A program made the position numbers and the translations under genes. Under the pieces are notes generated by a model, which did no database searches, was not told where the DNA came from, and saw only the letters and a program-made list of their open reading frames with translations. Below are positions 1 to 8,305 of a stretch of DNA of 19,283 bases, piece by piece (position 1 is the first letter of the stretch; each line of letters opens with the position of its first letter). Source of the stretch: G020354645 sp050053515. Its GTDB lineage: Bacteria > Desulfobacterota > Desulfobacteria > Desulfobacterales > G020354645. The stretch covers positions 1 through 19,283 of the forward strand of contig JASFTQ010000049.1 in NCBI GenBank assembly GCA_050053515.1, in the 5' to 3' direction.

Positions 1-162
1 ATGGCCGTTGGGAAGAAATCGAGGGTCTTGCGCGATATGTGTGGGGGTCTTATGAAAACAAACTTCTTAGATTATGGGGTTTATCAAAATAATATTCCGG
101 TGGCACGAGGTCCGGGTGGGGGGTAAATTTTTGTCGAGTAACTTTGTTTCTTCTTGGTAATT

Positions 163-2646
163 TTAAAGTGTCCGCGGTTGCTCGATTCGAACGAGTCCCA
201 AGCCTCCATCGATGGTGATGACGGATCCCTCAGGAATCTTTTTGGTCGCCTGCCGAACGCCGACAATCGATGGTAAGCCCAATTCTCTTGCAACAATGGC
301 ACAGTGATTGAGCAATCCGCCCTCTTCGACGACCACACCGCTGACCACACTTAAAACCGGTGTCCAACCAGGATCCGTATTGATGGCGATCAGGATATCG
401 CCCTGGGCGATATCCGCCCGGCCCGGATCCTCCACGATTCTGGCCCGACCGGTCACCCGGCCGGGACTGGTACCCGTTCCTCTCATCACGTCGTCATCGA
501 TGGGAAATTCATTGACCGGCTGGCCGTCTATAAAAAATGTACTGGGATCAAAAGGTTCGGAAAACGATTGTCGACGCTGCGATGCAATTAATTTAGCCTC
601 ATTTAACGACAATTTTGCGCTGACAAACCGGTTTAATTCTTCCTGATTTAAAAACAAAACCTGTTCGCCGAGCCCGGTCTGATTCCCCAAAACAAGGAGG
701 TTTTTGCGGATCTGAAAAAGAGCCCTGTCCAGGAGAAATCTCAGCTCCTCCCTCAGATCCAGGAACCGTAAAGCAAGCCTGTGGATCAGCCAAACTGCCA
801 GCCGCGTTATCGGTTGATACCTTTCCTCCCGACGCTTCCAAATAGCACCGGCCATGTTGTGCGCCAACTCTTTGCTTTCCCTTGGCTGGGCAACCTGTGA
901 TGCAGCGCAGTCGGCATTGCCGCTGGCGGATAGTCGCGAAAATTGATGGCGTAACAGTGATTGAAGAATTCCGATAACAATTTCGGGGGCCTCTGCCCAT
1001 CGCGGCACTTGGAGGGTTCGATGTGGAGAACGACATCCGTAATTTTTAAGAAAATTATCAATCTCATCTTTGAATTGCTGGGGCAAATTAAGTGCCAGCT
1101 GTTCGGGAGGCTCGCTGAGAAAACGGGTTTTAAGAACGGCATCCCGGTATATTTTTTTAGCTAACGCTCGGAATTTTTGTTCGACTTCGACGGTGATGTT
1201 TTTACCGGCGCTGCGCAACAATCTGAGAAAATCCGAGTTGGGTAAGCCCAATCTGTCGACCACCAACCAGCGCAGAACCCACACAAAAACCGTTGCATAA
1301 GAGTAGGGCCACTGATTCTTAACCTGGATATGGGTCATAATGTCCAGGGCCGTACATAATTTTTCAAGTGTCTGCCGCGGTGTGTCATGGGGCAATCGTT
1401 CGGCATCTCCAAGACGCCGGTCAATCTTTCTTTGACTGCGGGGGGACATCCAAAGACAAGTCAAAGGAAATATCTCCGGTTCTTTGAAAGGAAGAAGGGT
1501 GGATCGAAAGACGACCCGTATTTTCTTTATAAGCTCCACTGACGGTATTTTATCGAGGTCAAAAGCCGGCGGGAAAAGGGTCCGCAACTCTGAGATCCAA
1601 AATCTTCGGGGAATATAGGCCAGCACGTGTGCCAGGCCTGTGTTATTGACGTACAGGTAGCCATTAATCACGGTCATAGTGGGCGTGGCTACGGGGATAC
1701 CTAAGAATTTCAATATGGCGGTGAGATCGTAGCGGGAAGCATTTTTAATCAATTCATGAGCAAGGAATGGTGTCAAGCGATCAGCCCACAGGTCGTTTGC
1801 GATCTTTCGCGTCCAGGTGCCGGCCGGGAAAATCAGTTTGTGTTCATCGAGTGTTGTAACAGCACGGAACTGGAGAAGCCATAATTTGTCATTACCATCA
1901 ATGGCCCATTCGATGTCCAAGGGCGCTTCGTCAGCAAATGTTTCAAGTTCACGGACGAGATTGGCAATCGCAAGCCACTGGTCATCTTGTAACAGCTGTG
2001 ACTCAAGTTGGGTGTCCCGTTTTCCTGACTGCGGTGGTTTAGTAACATTAAGTCTATTGTCGGTGTCTATGAAAGCACGGTAGGGGGAGGTGCGTCCGGA
2101 GACGAGATTTTCTGCCAAACCCTGTTTGGCTTCAATTACAATTTCCTTGCGGGCCGGACGCATGGGATTCCGGCTAAATGCCACGCCCGAAAATGATGCG
2201 CTCACCATCTGTTGCAATATGATCGCGACAAGAGGTATTTGCCCCTCATTGCCGGCGGCCTGAAGATAACTCCGCACGTTTTCCGCTTCGGCACTTTGCC
2301 AGCACTTTTCGATACATTGCTTGAGCCCTCTCTCGTTGAACACCCCGAGAAATGTTCGGTAGAGCCCGGCAAAACTCTGTTGTTCGAGATCCTCTCTTAT
2401 ACCCGATGATCGGATTGACAGTCCGTCAGTCAGACCCAGTTGTGAAGCTGCCTCAGAGACTTCATCAGCAAGTCCCTCCGGCCATTTATGGTTTGAAATA
2501 AAGAACCGGTGGGCTTCTATATTGATTGCAACCCCCGGCGGCACGGCAAATCCTGACCGGCTCGCCCTGGCAAGCGCAGAAAACTTCTGCCCCACCCAAT
2601 AGGCGTCAAGCGCCCTGGCATCCTCAAATCGCACCAGATATTTCAT
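163..2646 (-). CDS. PEP/pyruvate-binding dikinase-type phosphotransferase (rifampin phosphotransferase-like architecture), substrate unknown
   Basis: 827 residues. The N-terminal part (about 15-270) looks like the PPDK/PEP-synthase ATP-binding domain, with a SIRSSGIREDLEQQSFAG motif near residue 77 and an IEW...LLQFRAVTT end. The C-terminal part (about 730-820) is the swivelling phosphohistidine domain: GTGTSPGRVTGRARIV leads to GGLLNHCAIVAREL, with His781 as the predicted phosphocarrier. There is no C-terminal PEP/pyruvate barrel, so it is neither PEP synthase nor PPDK. The order ATP domain, long helical middle (about 270-720), then His domain, and the length, match rifampin phosphotransferase-like enzymes, which split ATP to AMP plus Pi and phosphorylate a substrate bound by the middle domain. 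I recognise no motif in that middle domain, so the substrate is unknown. It is the last gene of the pit operon and starts 3 nt after the DUF47 stop with no clear Shine-Dalgarno, which suggests translational coupling. Family is confident; substrate is not. Confidence 0.85.
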   Translation of the reverse strand: MKYLVRFEDARALDAYWVGQKFSALARASRSGFAVPPGVAINIEAHRFFISNHKWPEGLADEVSEAASQLGLTDGLSIRSSGIREDLEQQSFAGLYRTFLGVFNERGLKQCIEKCWQSAEAENVRSYLQAAGNEGQIPLVAIILQQMVSASFSGVAFSRNPMRPARKEIVIEAKQGLAENLVSGRTSPYRAFIDTDNRLNVTKPPQSGKRDTQLESQLLQDDQWLAIANLVRELETFADEAPLDIEWAIDGNDKLWLLQFRAVTTLDEHKLIFPAGTWTRKIANDLWADRLTPFLAHELIKNASRYDLTAILKFLGIPVATPTMTVINGYLYVNNTGLAHVLAYIPRRFWISELRTLFPPAFDLDKIPSVELIKKIRVVFRSTLLPFKEPEIFPLTCLWMSPRSQRKIDRRLGDAERLPHDTPRQTLEKLCTALDIMTHIQVKNQWPYSYATVFVWVLRWLVVDRLGLPNSDFLRLLRSAGKNITVEVEQKFRALAKKIYRDAVLKTRFLSEPPEQLALNLPQQFKDEIDNFLKNYGCRSPHRTLQVPRWAEAPEIVIGILQSLLRHQFSRLSASGNADCAASQVAQPRESKELAHNMAGAIWKRREERYQPITRLAVWLIHRLALRFLDLREELRFLLDRALFQIRKNLLVLGNQTGLGEQVLFLNQEELNRFVSAKLSLNEAKLIASQRRQSFSEPFDPSTFFIDGQPVNEFPIDDDVMRGTGTSPGRVTGRARIVEDPGRADIAQGDILIAINTDPGWTPVLSVVSGVVVEEGGLLNHCAIVARELGLPSIVGVRQATKKIPEGSVITIDGGLGLVRIEQPRTL

Positions 2647-2649
2647 TAT

Positions 2650-3318
2650 TTATTTTGCGACCATTGCCCGCATCATGTCTCCGGCGTTTTCGGCATGATC
2701 GGCAATGGAACCGATGGTTTCGGCCAGTCGGACCATATGGAAAATCGTAACCGGGTCAATCTCCATATTCATTACCTTTTTCTTGATCCCATCTTCCAGC
2801 CTGTCGGCTGTATGCTCCATTTCGTGAAGACTTCGAATAATATTCTTTACCAGGACCCGTTTTTTTTCTGAGTACGTTTTGAAATAATTTCGCGCCTCTG
2901 TGAGCATGTTGCCCATTTCTTCTATAGGATAAATTACCGTGTCGACCAAAATGATGAAGTCTTTTTCAAGTGCTGTTGGAATGCCGGGATCACGGCGATA
3001 TGAGATCCAATCGAGGGCCTCTTCCATGGCATCAAAAATGTTGTCCTGTTCCCGTAAATAACGAAACAAAGAAAACTTGTCGACCGGCATTAAGGTTCCC
3101 ATGGGAATGTGGCCCCGGATACGCCGTTTGATTTTGTCTGCCTCCTCTTCTAATTTATCTACTTCCAGTCTAAATTCCTCAAATGTTTGGCATCGGTCGG
3201 AGACCGCACATTCCATGGCCTGTTGGAATACACCAGCGCATTCTTTTAGCTTTTCGACATGTTCCTGAAGGCCGTCAAAGGGTGATGATATAAACATGGA
3301 AATAAATGGTATCCGCAT
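2650..3318 (-). CDS. DUF47 / PhoU-like Pit accessory protein
   Basis: 222 residues, predicted to be all-helical and soluble, with the ExxxD-type metal-ligand motifs of PhoU and DUF47 proteins: EEEADKIKRRI near residue 57, EMEHTADRLE near 166, and ETIGSIADHAENAGDMM near 199. The length is typical of the family (about 210-225). Proteins of this family are usually encoded next to Pit-type phosphate transporters and are thought to modulate them at the membrane. Here the gene follows pit by 11 nt, with a good ribosome binding site (AGGGGAGA) just before the ATG, and it runs straight into the dikinase gene. It is not the Pst-associated PhoU, given its neighbour and its DUF47-like form. Confidence 0.9.
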   Translation of the reverse strand: MRIPFISMFISSPFDGLQEHVEKLKECAGVFQQAMECAVSDRCQTFEEFRLEVDKLEEEADKIKRRIRGHIPMGTLMPVDKFSLFRYLREQDNIFDAMEEALDWISYRRDPGIPTALEKDFIILVDTVIYPIEEMGNMLTEARNYFKTYSEKKRVLVKNIIRSLHEMEHTADRLEDGIKKKVMNMEIDPVTIFHMVRLAETIGSIADHAENAGDMMRAMVAK

Positions 3319-3329
3319 GATAATCTCCC

Positions 3330-4556
3330 CTAATAAATAAATTGAATAATGTTAAATATGGCCATGCTGGTTAAAGCTGCAGCCGGAACGGTGAGTATCC
3401 AGTAGGCAATAATTCGAAAAATTATTTTAAAATTGACCGCCTCAATACCTCGAGCAATACCAACACCCATGACACCCCCCACGGCAGCATGAGTGGTTGA
3501 AACCGGCAATCCCAGTTTTGAGGCAACCAGCACCGTCGTGGCTGCCGCAAAATCAACCGAAAAACCACGCGTATTGGTGAGGGTGGTAATTTTTTTGCCG
3601 ATCGTATCCATAACCCGTTGCCCGGCCATGGCTATACCGCAGGCTATTCCGATACCACCAAACAAAAGCAGAAAAATGGGCACCGGAACCTTGGCCCCCA
3701 CGACGCCGGTTTTGACCAGGAAGTAAATAACCGCCAGCGGACCGATGGCATTGGCCACATCATTTGCACCCTGCGCCAGGGCAACATAGCAAGAGGTCCC
3801 GATCTGGATACGTCGAAATATCTCCTCCTCTTGCCCGATAAATTCTTTGCTCACAAACCGGCGCAATAAGTTAGCCCCTGTAAACCCTAAAATAAGTGCC
3901 AGCGATAATGCAATGATTAATGCAAGCGGGGTTTCGATGGACATTTTTTTACCGAGGGGTGTTTTAAATAAGAATGACAGAATAACAATAAAAAAGGCCA
4001 GGCCGATGAAAAAAGGAGATAGCTTCAGCGCCCATTCATAGGAGTCTTTTTTTGTGAGAATCAGTTTGACAATGATTCTGAACATGCTGTAGCCGATGAT
4101 CATACTGAAAACCGGCGAAATCACCCAGCTCAACACCACCGCACCGAGTTTGGCCCAGTTAATTACGGAAAATCCGCCGGCCATGATACCAAACCCAATC
4201 ATGGCCCCCACAATCGAGTGAGTCGTCGACACCGGCAGGGACTTCCAAGTGGCAAATGATACCCAAAGGGAGGCAGCCAGCAACGCAGATAGGGCTCCTA
4301 TTAAGGCCAGGTGCGGATCTGTGAGGATTTCCGTCGAGACAATTCCCTTTCTGATCGTCTGGGTGACATGGGATCCAATAAAAGTGGCGCCGATGACATT
4401 TAATATTCCCGCGATAAATATTGACTGACGGACGGTGATGGCCTTCGCTCCCACGGCAGATGCCATGGAATTGGCAACATCATTGGCTCCAATGTTCCAG
4501 GCCATATAAAAACCAAAGATATAACCGACAATCAGTATGTAAGATTCAGGTGACAT
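3330..4556 (-). CDS. pit: Inorganic phosphate transporter, Pit family (PiT)
   Basis: 408 residues, polytopic membrane protein, first gene of a three-gene operon. Both inverted-repeat halves of the PiT family are visible. The first half has GANDVANSMAS near residue 24 and SLPVSTTHSIVG near 106. The second has AQGANDVANAIGPLAV near 262 and GLPVSTTHAAVGGVMG near 352. These GANDVANA and PVSTTH motifs are the family signatures for cation-coupled (H+ or Na+) phosphate uptake. The ATG at 4556 lacks an obvious Shine-Dalgarno, but it places the first helix correctly and the next Met (residue 18) lies just before the first GANDVAN motif, so I keep this start. PiT carriers are low-affinity, which contrasts with the damaged Pst remnant downstream. 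Cation specificity cannot be read from the sequence. Confidence 0.95.
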   Translation of the reverse strand: MSPESYILIVGYIFGFYMAWNIGANDVANSMASAVGAKAITVRQSIFIAGILNVIGATFIGSHVTQTIRKGIVSTEILTDPHLALIGALSALLAASLWVSFATWKSLPVSTTHSIVGAMIGFGIMAGGFSVINWAKLGAVVLSWVISPVFSMIIGYSMFRIIVKLILTKKDSYEWALKLSPFFIGLAFFIVILSFLFKTPLGKKMSIETPLALIIALSLALILGFTGANLLRRFVSKEFIGQEEEIFRRIQIGTSCYVALAQGANDVANAIGPLAVIYFLVKTGVVGAKVPVPIFLLLFGGIGIACGIAMAGQRVMDTIGKKITTLTNTRGFSVDFAAATTVLVASKLGLPVSTTHAAVGGVMGVGIARGIEAVNFKIIFRIIAYWILTVPAAALTSMAIFNIIQFIY

Positions 4557-4688
4557 TCAACGATTACGACAGGCTTGTTCTTCAGAATTCATTTATTAGG
4601 GTCGTGGGATAACTTTTACTTAACCGCTGTTGCTCTGGTTTTTGGTTTTTTGCAGTGGCCATATCATGGGAAATTTCTCAAATCAATT

Positions 4689-4717
4689 ATATATCCGATT
4701 GAAAACCCGGGGTGCAA
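4689..4717 (-). promoter_or_regulatory. Candidate sigma70-type promoter for the pit operon
   Basis: On the minus strand TTGCAC (4717-4712) is followed after 17 nt by TATATA (4694-4689). This would start transcription about 125 nt upstream of the pit ATG. It is the best-spaced pair in the divergent 262-bp interval between pit and the thioredoxin-like gene. No tandem Pho box (CTGTCAT-type repeats) is visible here. The call rests on a motif match only. Confidence 0.4.
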
Positions 4718-4827
4718 TACTTATTGTTTAACAATTACAACTTCGAGTTATACATTGGCCGCTTGACGTGTACATTGTTATCATGTGCCGGGGGTTCAAT
4801 TAGTAAAATGGATATAAGGTGTTTGCA

Positions 4828-5943
4828 ATGAATAAAAAAATTCTATCCGTTTTAACGGCGTTTTGCCTGTTACTTTTTCATGAAGGCTTCCGGGGTGAGA
4901 CCCGGGCCCAGAATATCGATCTGATCAAAATTGGAGACAACTTTCCGCAAGTTCCTTTGATCGCCCCTAAAGATATGGCTGCGCGAAGATACCTTGCCCT
5001 GCCGGAAACCATGAGTTTCGCGCTGAATGAAATAAAAGCCGACCTTGTCTTGGTCGAAATATTAAGTGTGCACTGTCCGAGCTGTCAGCGCCAGGCACCG
5101 GTGTATAATAAACTGTATGAGCTCATAGAAAAAGACGCCAATAGCAGGGGGCGCATCAAAATGATCGGTATTGCCGTGGGCAACAGTTCCCGTGAAGTTA
5201 AAGCGTTTATGGAAAGATATGAAGTAAGGTTTCCCATTATCGCGGACCCCGAATTCTTGATGCATCGCGCCATCGGTGGCAGCCGCACCCCTTTTGCAAT
5301 TTACGTGAGGCAGGATCCGTCAAGTGGGGCAGGCATTGTCGCCGGCACCCATCTGGGTCCCAATAGAAAATACAAACGGTTATTGAAGAAGTTGAAGAAA
5401 CTGATGAATCGGGACCTGGCCGCCCTCCGGCAAGAAGGTCGAAAAACCAGTGGGAAAAGGGCTGCTGTGAAACCCATACTTTCCGGAACGGAGTTGGTTC
5501 AAAGCGTAAAAAATGCTTTCGCCACCTCACCGGATGACATCACCAACTTTCAACAGGTATTTTTTAAAAACGGCAGAAAGGTATACACCGGACTTGTTCG
5601 AGAAAACGGTTCGGATCAGCGCTTATTTGCCGAGGTTGTCAGCCGTCCACCCACCTGCGATGTCTGTCACGATATTCACTTTATTTATGTGTTCGATCGC
5701 ACCGGAAAATTGCTGGCTTTTGTGCCGCTTCAGTTGACAAAATGGGGAAATAAAGTCTGGACGGAAAAAGATGTGGCCACGATGCGAAGACAAATTGTTG
5801 GTAAGACCATCACCGAGCCGCTGATATTCAATCCGGCTGTCGATGCCATCTCAAGGGCAACCATTACATCTTCAATTATATACGATAGTCTATCCCAAGG
5901 GCAAGCGCTGCTAGAGAGGTTAAAAGAAAAGGGGTTTATCTAA
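4828..5943 (+). CDS. Exported TlpA-like thioredoxin fused to a CxxCH / FMN-binding-like C-terminal domain
   Basis: 371 residues from the ATG at 4828; a GTG at 4819 is possible, but AGG at 4817-4819 is a suitable ribosome site for 4828. An N-terminal signal peptide (charged MNKK, then a hydrophobic stretch) probably ends near residue 27. Residues about 35-200 are a TlpA/redoxin thioredoxin fold with the redox pair CPSC (83-86) and a cis-Pro loop SRTPF (Pro155). A basic linker follows (about 180-215). Residues about 220-371 form a second domain with CDVCH (277-281), formally a c-type haem attachment motif, and DAISRATITSS (339-349), which resembles the flavin-attachment or FMN-binding motif of NqrC/RnfG-like domains. 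A periplasmic thiol-redox role is likely for the first domain. Haem or flavin binding by the second is inference; CDVCH could instead be a second redox or metal site. It stands alone, divergent from pit. Confidence 0.75.
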   Translation: MNKKILSVLTAFCLLLFHEGFRGETRAQNIDLIKIGDNFPQVPLIAPKDMAARRYLALPETMSFALNEIKADLVLVEILSVHCPSCQRQAPVYNKLYELIEKDANSRGRIKMIGIAVGNSSREVKAFMERYEVRFPIIADPEFLMHRAIGGSRTPFAIYVRQDPSSGAGIVAGTHLGPNRKYKRLLKKLKKLMNRDLAALRQEGRKTSGKRAAVKPILSGTELVQSVKNAFATSPDDITNFQQVFFKNGRKVYTGLVRENGSDQRLFAEVVSRPPTCDVCHDIHFIYVFDRTGKLLAFVPLQLTKWGNKVWTEKDVATMRRQIVGKTITEPLIFNPAVDAISRATITSSIIYDSLSQGQALLERLKEKGFI

Positions 5944-6216
5944 GTGATCGACCGGGAAGCTTTTCCGCCCAAACTTTGACAATAGCGGAATGAATTATCA
6001 GCAGCCAAATCCTGCACTGGCTGAATTCATTAGGGAGCGTTGCGAAAAAACAGGTTGTAACCTAAACGTGCCTTTGAGGCATGATGTCGATTTTCCTCTG
6101 AGCTTATTATTTTAACATTTTATCACTGTCCTTTCGCTAAGGACCTTTATGCATGAGTTTGCATCCCGCCCGGCAGGACTGTGTCGTAATTCGTAAAAAG
6201 CCGTCTTTCCGGACGA

Positions 6217-6233
6217 ATCCCGCTTTGCGGGAT
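6217..6233. repeat. Short palindrome (REP-like)
   Basis: ATCCCGC-TTT-GCGGGAT forms a perfect 7-bp stem with a 3-nt loop. It is followed by GAGATCCGGAATCCAG, the kind of sequence seen in dispersed intergenic palindromes of many proteobacteria. Whether it is repeated in this genome cannot be seen from one window. Confidence 0.5.
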
Positions 6234-6279
6234 GAGATCCGGAATCCAGAATTTTCTCATGTTAACAGGCCATTGCTGG

Positions 6280-6319
6280 ATCCCGGCTCACTCCCCGCGG
6301 CGCGGAACTTGGCCGGGAT
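6280..6319. repeat. Second REP-like palindrome
   Basis: ATCCCGGC (6280-6287) pairs with GCCGGGAT (6312-6319) around a GC-rich centre that itself contains CCGCGGCGCGG. The outer bases (CTGG before, GAC after) resemble the edge of the palindrome 50 bp upstream, so the two may be copies of one repeat family in inverted or tandem order. Confidence 0.5.
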
Positions 6320-6357
6320 GACAGATTGTGACACGGGCTGCGGGCGGGGCTGATGAT

Positions 6358-6393
6358 CGAAGGCACCCTGCAGCTCGCTGCAGGGTGCCTTCG
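6358..6393. repeat. Perfect 16-bp inverted repeat (hairpin)
   Basis: CGAAGGCACCCTGCAG (6358-6373) and its exact reverse complement (6378-6393) flank a CTCG loop. It lies between convergent genes, where it could act as a bidirectional transcription block or an mRNA 3'-end stabiliser. Neither strand has a T-run after it, so a classical intrinsic terminator is not supported. Confidence 0.75.
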
Positions 6394-6545
6394 CCGGTAG
6401 GAATTCTATCAACTCTGATTCGCTCGCTGTCCCCACATCAAGATGCGGGGATTGGGCTCGCTTTCACGGCCCATGGAGCGACCTCGTCAAAAAACTCTCC
6501 GAGCTCTGATATATTACGAATTTAGGATGGAACAATCGGCGGTTT

Positions 6546-8102
6546 TTATCTCGGCAATTGGATGGTAAAGGTACTCCCCTCGCCCAGGGTGCTCTCTACT
6601 GTGACCTCTCCGCCGTGAGCCCGAGCAATGTGTTTCACGATTGCCAATCCCAAACCGGTCCCCCCGAGTTTGCGGCTTCTGGCTTTATCCACCCGGTAAA
6701 ATCTCTCAAAAAGGCGTGTCAGATGCTTTTTCGGAATTCCGGGGCCATGGTCCCTGATATCAATATACACATGGGAATTCTTGTAACCTGCCGCGATGTG
6801 GATTTCGCTGCCCGGATCGCTGTATTTCACGGCATTATCAATGAGGTTGACAAAAGCTTGTTCAAGAAGCGTTGCGTCAACCCGGGCGCTAATTTCATCT
6901 TCACAAGACAGGCTGATGGCTATATTTTTCTCATCCGCTTTTGACTGGCAGACTTGAATGGCTGTATTGATAATGAATTTTATCCGCCTGGTTTTAAATT
7001 TAGCCTTTTTCTTTTCATCCTCTTGCTCGAGCCGTGATAATGATAGCAGATCCTCTAAGATGGATTCCAGTCGATCCACGTGTTTGATGATAATATTCAA
7101 AAAACGCTCCCTTTCTTCAGGTTTGTCAACAGACCCGGTGTGGGGGGGTTCGACATAGCCTTTTATGGCCGTAAGGGGCGTTTTTATTTCGTGGGAAACA
7201 TTGGCCACAAAGTCGCGCCGCATGTTTTCAAGACGCCTGAATTGTGTGACGTCGTTAATCAATACGAGAGCCCCAATATGGGATCTCTTGGCATCCAACA
7301 ATGGCGAACAGCGCACATTTAGAATACGTTCACCACCGCGGTAGAGAATAATGTCATCTTCCAAAGGCCTTAGGGATAAGAGCGCTTGGGCAATAAACCG
7401 CTGAAAAACGGGATCTCGGATAGCTTCCTGGATGGTGCGGCCTTTCAAAGTTGGCAGGTCGCTTTCAAATATTTTAGCTGCTTCTTCATTTATGCTAATG
7501 ATCCGCTCAGTTTTATCCACCACAATGACGCCTTCAGTCATACTTGCAAAAACCGCCTTAAGTTCATTGCGTTGGCTATCGATGATTTTAATGCGCTCAT
7601 CGAGTTGAGCGGCCATTTTGTTCATGGCTTCGCTTAAACTTGCCATTTCTTCTGTATCCGGGGTCGGCAATCTGTGGGTCAGGTTGCCCCGGGAAAAATG
7701 GTCGGCGCCTTGTTTGATTTTCTCAATCGGTCGACTAATACGGCGGGTCACATACAGGCTAACGCCGGCGGCTAACAATGCAATGACAAGCCCTCCAATA
7801 GCAATCTTTATTTGAACAGAAACCAATGCCTCGTCAATGGAGGTTATGGGGATCGATGTTCTCAATACAGCCAGTATTTTTTCATCTTTGATCACCGGTA
7901 TGGCAACATACATCATTTTTTTTTGTAGCGTATCGCTGTATCTCACTGAAAAGCCAAAACCGGCCGCCATCGCCTGACGAATTTCTACTCGGCTGGCGTG
8001 GTTTTCCATATTAGACGGTGTTTCCTGTGAATCGCCGATAACTTCCCCGGACGGCAATATGACGGTGATACGGGTAGCCGAACGCTTGCCGGAATCTTGC
8101 AC
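6546..8102 (-). CDS. phoR: Sensor histidine kinase PhoR-like, main fragment (N-terminus frame-disrupted)
   Basis: 518 residues in this uninterrupted frame. In order: the end of a periplasmic sensor domain (1-95), a transmembrane helix (about 98-118), HAMP (119-171), PAS (about 180-290), HisKA with phosphoacceptor His304 in VSHEIKTPL, then HATPase_c with N-box NLIDNAVKYS (N423), DHGPGIP (451-457) and GGTGLGLAIVKHI (from 480). HAMP-PAS-HisKA directly downstream of a PhoB regulator matches PhoR, the sensor that phosphorylates PhoB when phosphate is low. The GTG at 8102 is only where the open frame begins. The true protein should start at 8305, but the segment 8103-8305 contains apparent indels and an in-frame TGA (8111-8109). 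The HisKA helix reads GYVEPPHTG across a G7 run (7142-7148), where relatives usually have a less Pro-rich sequence. The kinase identity is certain; whether it is functional is open. Confidence 0.85.
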   Translation of the reverse strand: MQDSGKRSATRITVILPSGEVIGDSQETPSNMENHASRVEIRQAMAAGFGFSVRYSDTLQKKMMYVAIPVIKDEKILAVLRTSIPITSIDEALVSVQIKIAIGGLVIALLAAGVSLYVTRRISRPIEKIKQGADHFSRGNLTHRLPTPDTEEMASLSEAMNKMAAQLDERIKIIDSQRNELKAVFASMTEGVIVVDKTERIISINEEAAKIFESDLPTLKGRTIQEAIRDPVFQRFIAQALLSLRPLEDDIILYRGGERILNVRCSPLLDAKRSHIGALVLINDVTQFRRLENMRRDFVANVSHEIKTPLTAIKGYVEPPHTGSVDKPEERERFLNIIIKHVDRLESILEDLLSLSRLEQEDEKKKAKFKTRRIKFIINTAIQVCQSKADEKNIAISLSCEDEISARVDATLLEQAFVNLIDNAVKYSDPGSEIHIAAGYKNSHVYIDIRDHGPGIPKKHLTRLFERFYRVDKARSRKLGGTGLGLAIVKHIARAHGGEVTVESTLGEGSTFTIQLPR

Positions 8103-8305
8103 AACTCGTCAACTAGGTTTGTCCGAAGGGGTAGAAGAAACTGTTCCATCTGCTTTTGCTCGGGCTTCAAGATTTTTTAAGGTCTGATCGAGAAAGAAAT
8201 TCCGAAGGGATTTTGAAGCATACCAGCTGACAGCTACCAAAGAAATTACCGTGATGAGTATATAGGAAGGAAAAATCCGCCAGGCTATTTTTTTCTTTTT
8301 TTCAT
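8103..8305 (-). pseudogene. phoR: N-terminal part of the PhoR-like kinase, three apparent frameshifts
   Basis: An ATG at 8305 overlaps the phoB stop as ATGA, the usual coupled arrangement, but its frame stops after six codons. The two A7 runs (8288-8294, 8296-8302) are one base short of joining the next frame, which encodes IAWRIFPSYILITVISL (TM helix 1) and DQTLKNLEARA. At the A4 run 8154-8157 one extra base appears: the other frame continues as KQMEQFLLPLRTNLVDELC, which is the PhoR-like continuation. Near 8096-8100 a base is missing before DSGKRSATRITVILPSG in the main frame. Without correction the frame meets TGA at 8111-8109. Single-base assembly errors or true decay would both explain this. 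Confidence 0.7.

Larger units (their letters stand above)
5944..6545. other. 602-bp intergenic region with palindromic repeats, no gene
   Basis: This lies between the 3' ends of two convergent genes. I see no credible coding sequence; the one short open frame (6153-6353) runs through palindromes. The region holds REP-like palindromes at 6217-6233 and 6280-6319, a perfect 16-bp hairpin at 6358-6393, a small palindrome AGGTT-GT-AACCT near 6050, and an imperfect CCCCACAT/ATGCGGGG hairpin near 6435-6450. No hairpin is followed by a clear U-tract, so the terminators of the two flanking genes are not obvious. Confidence 0.7.

Noticed and set aside
4575..4766. 63-codon open frame upstream of the thioredoxin-like gene
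   Set aside because: It starts at a TTG without a ribosome site and overlaps the probable pit promoter; no domain or signal is convincing.
6153..6353. 66-codon open frame in the plus strand of the intergenic region
   Set aside because: It runs through two palindromic repeats, has no ribosome site and an implausible composition; it is repeat sequence, not a gene.
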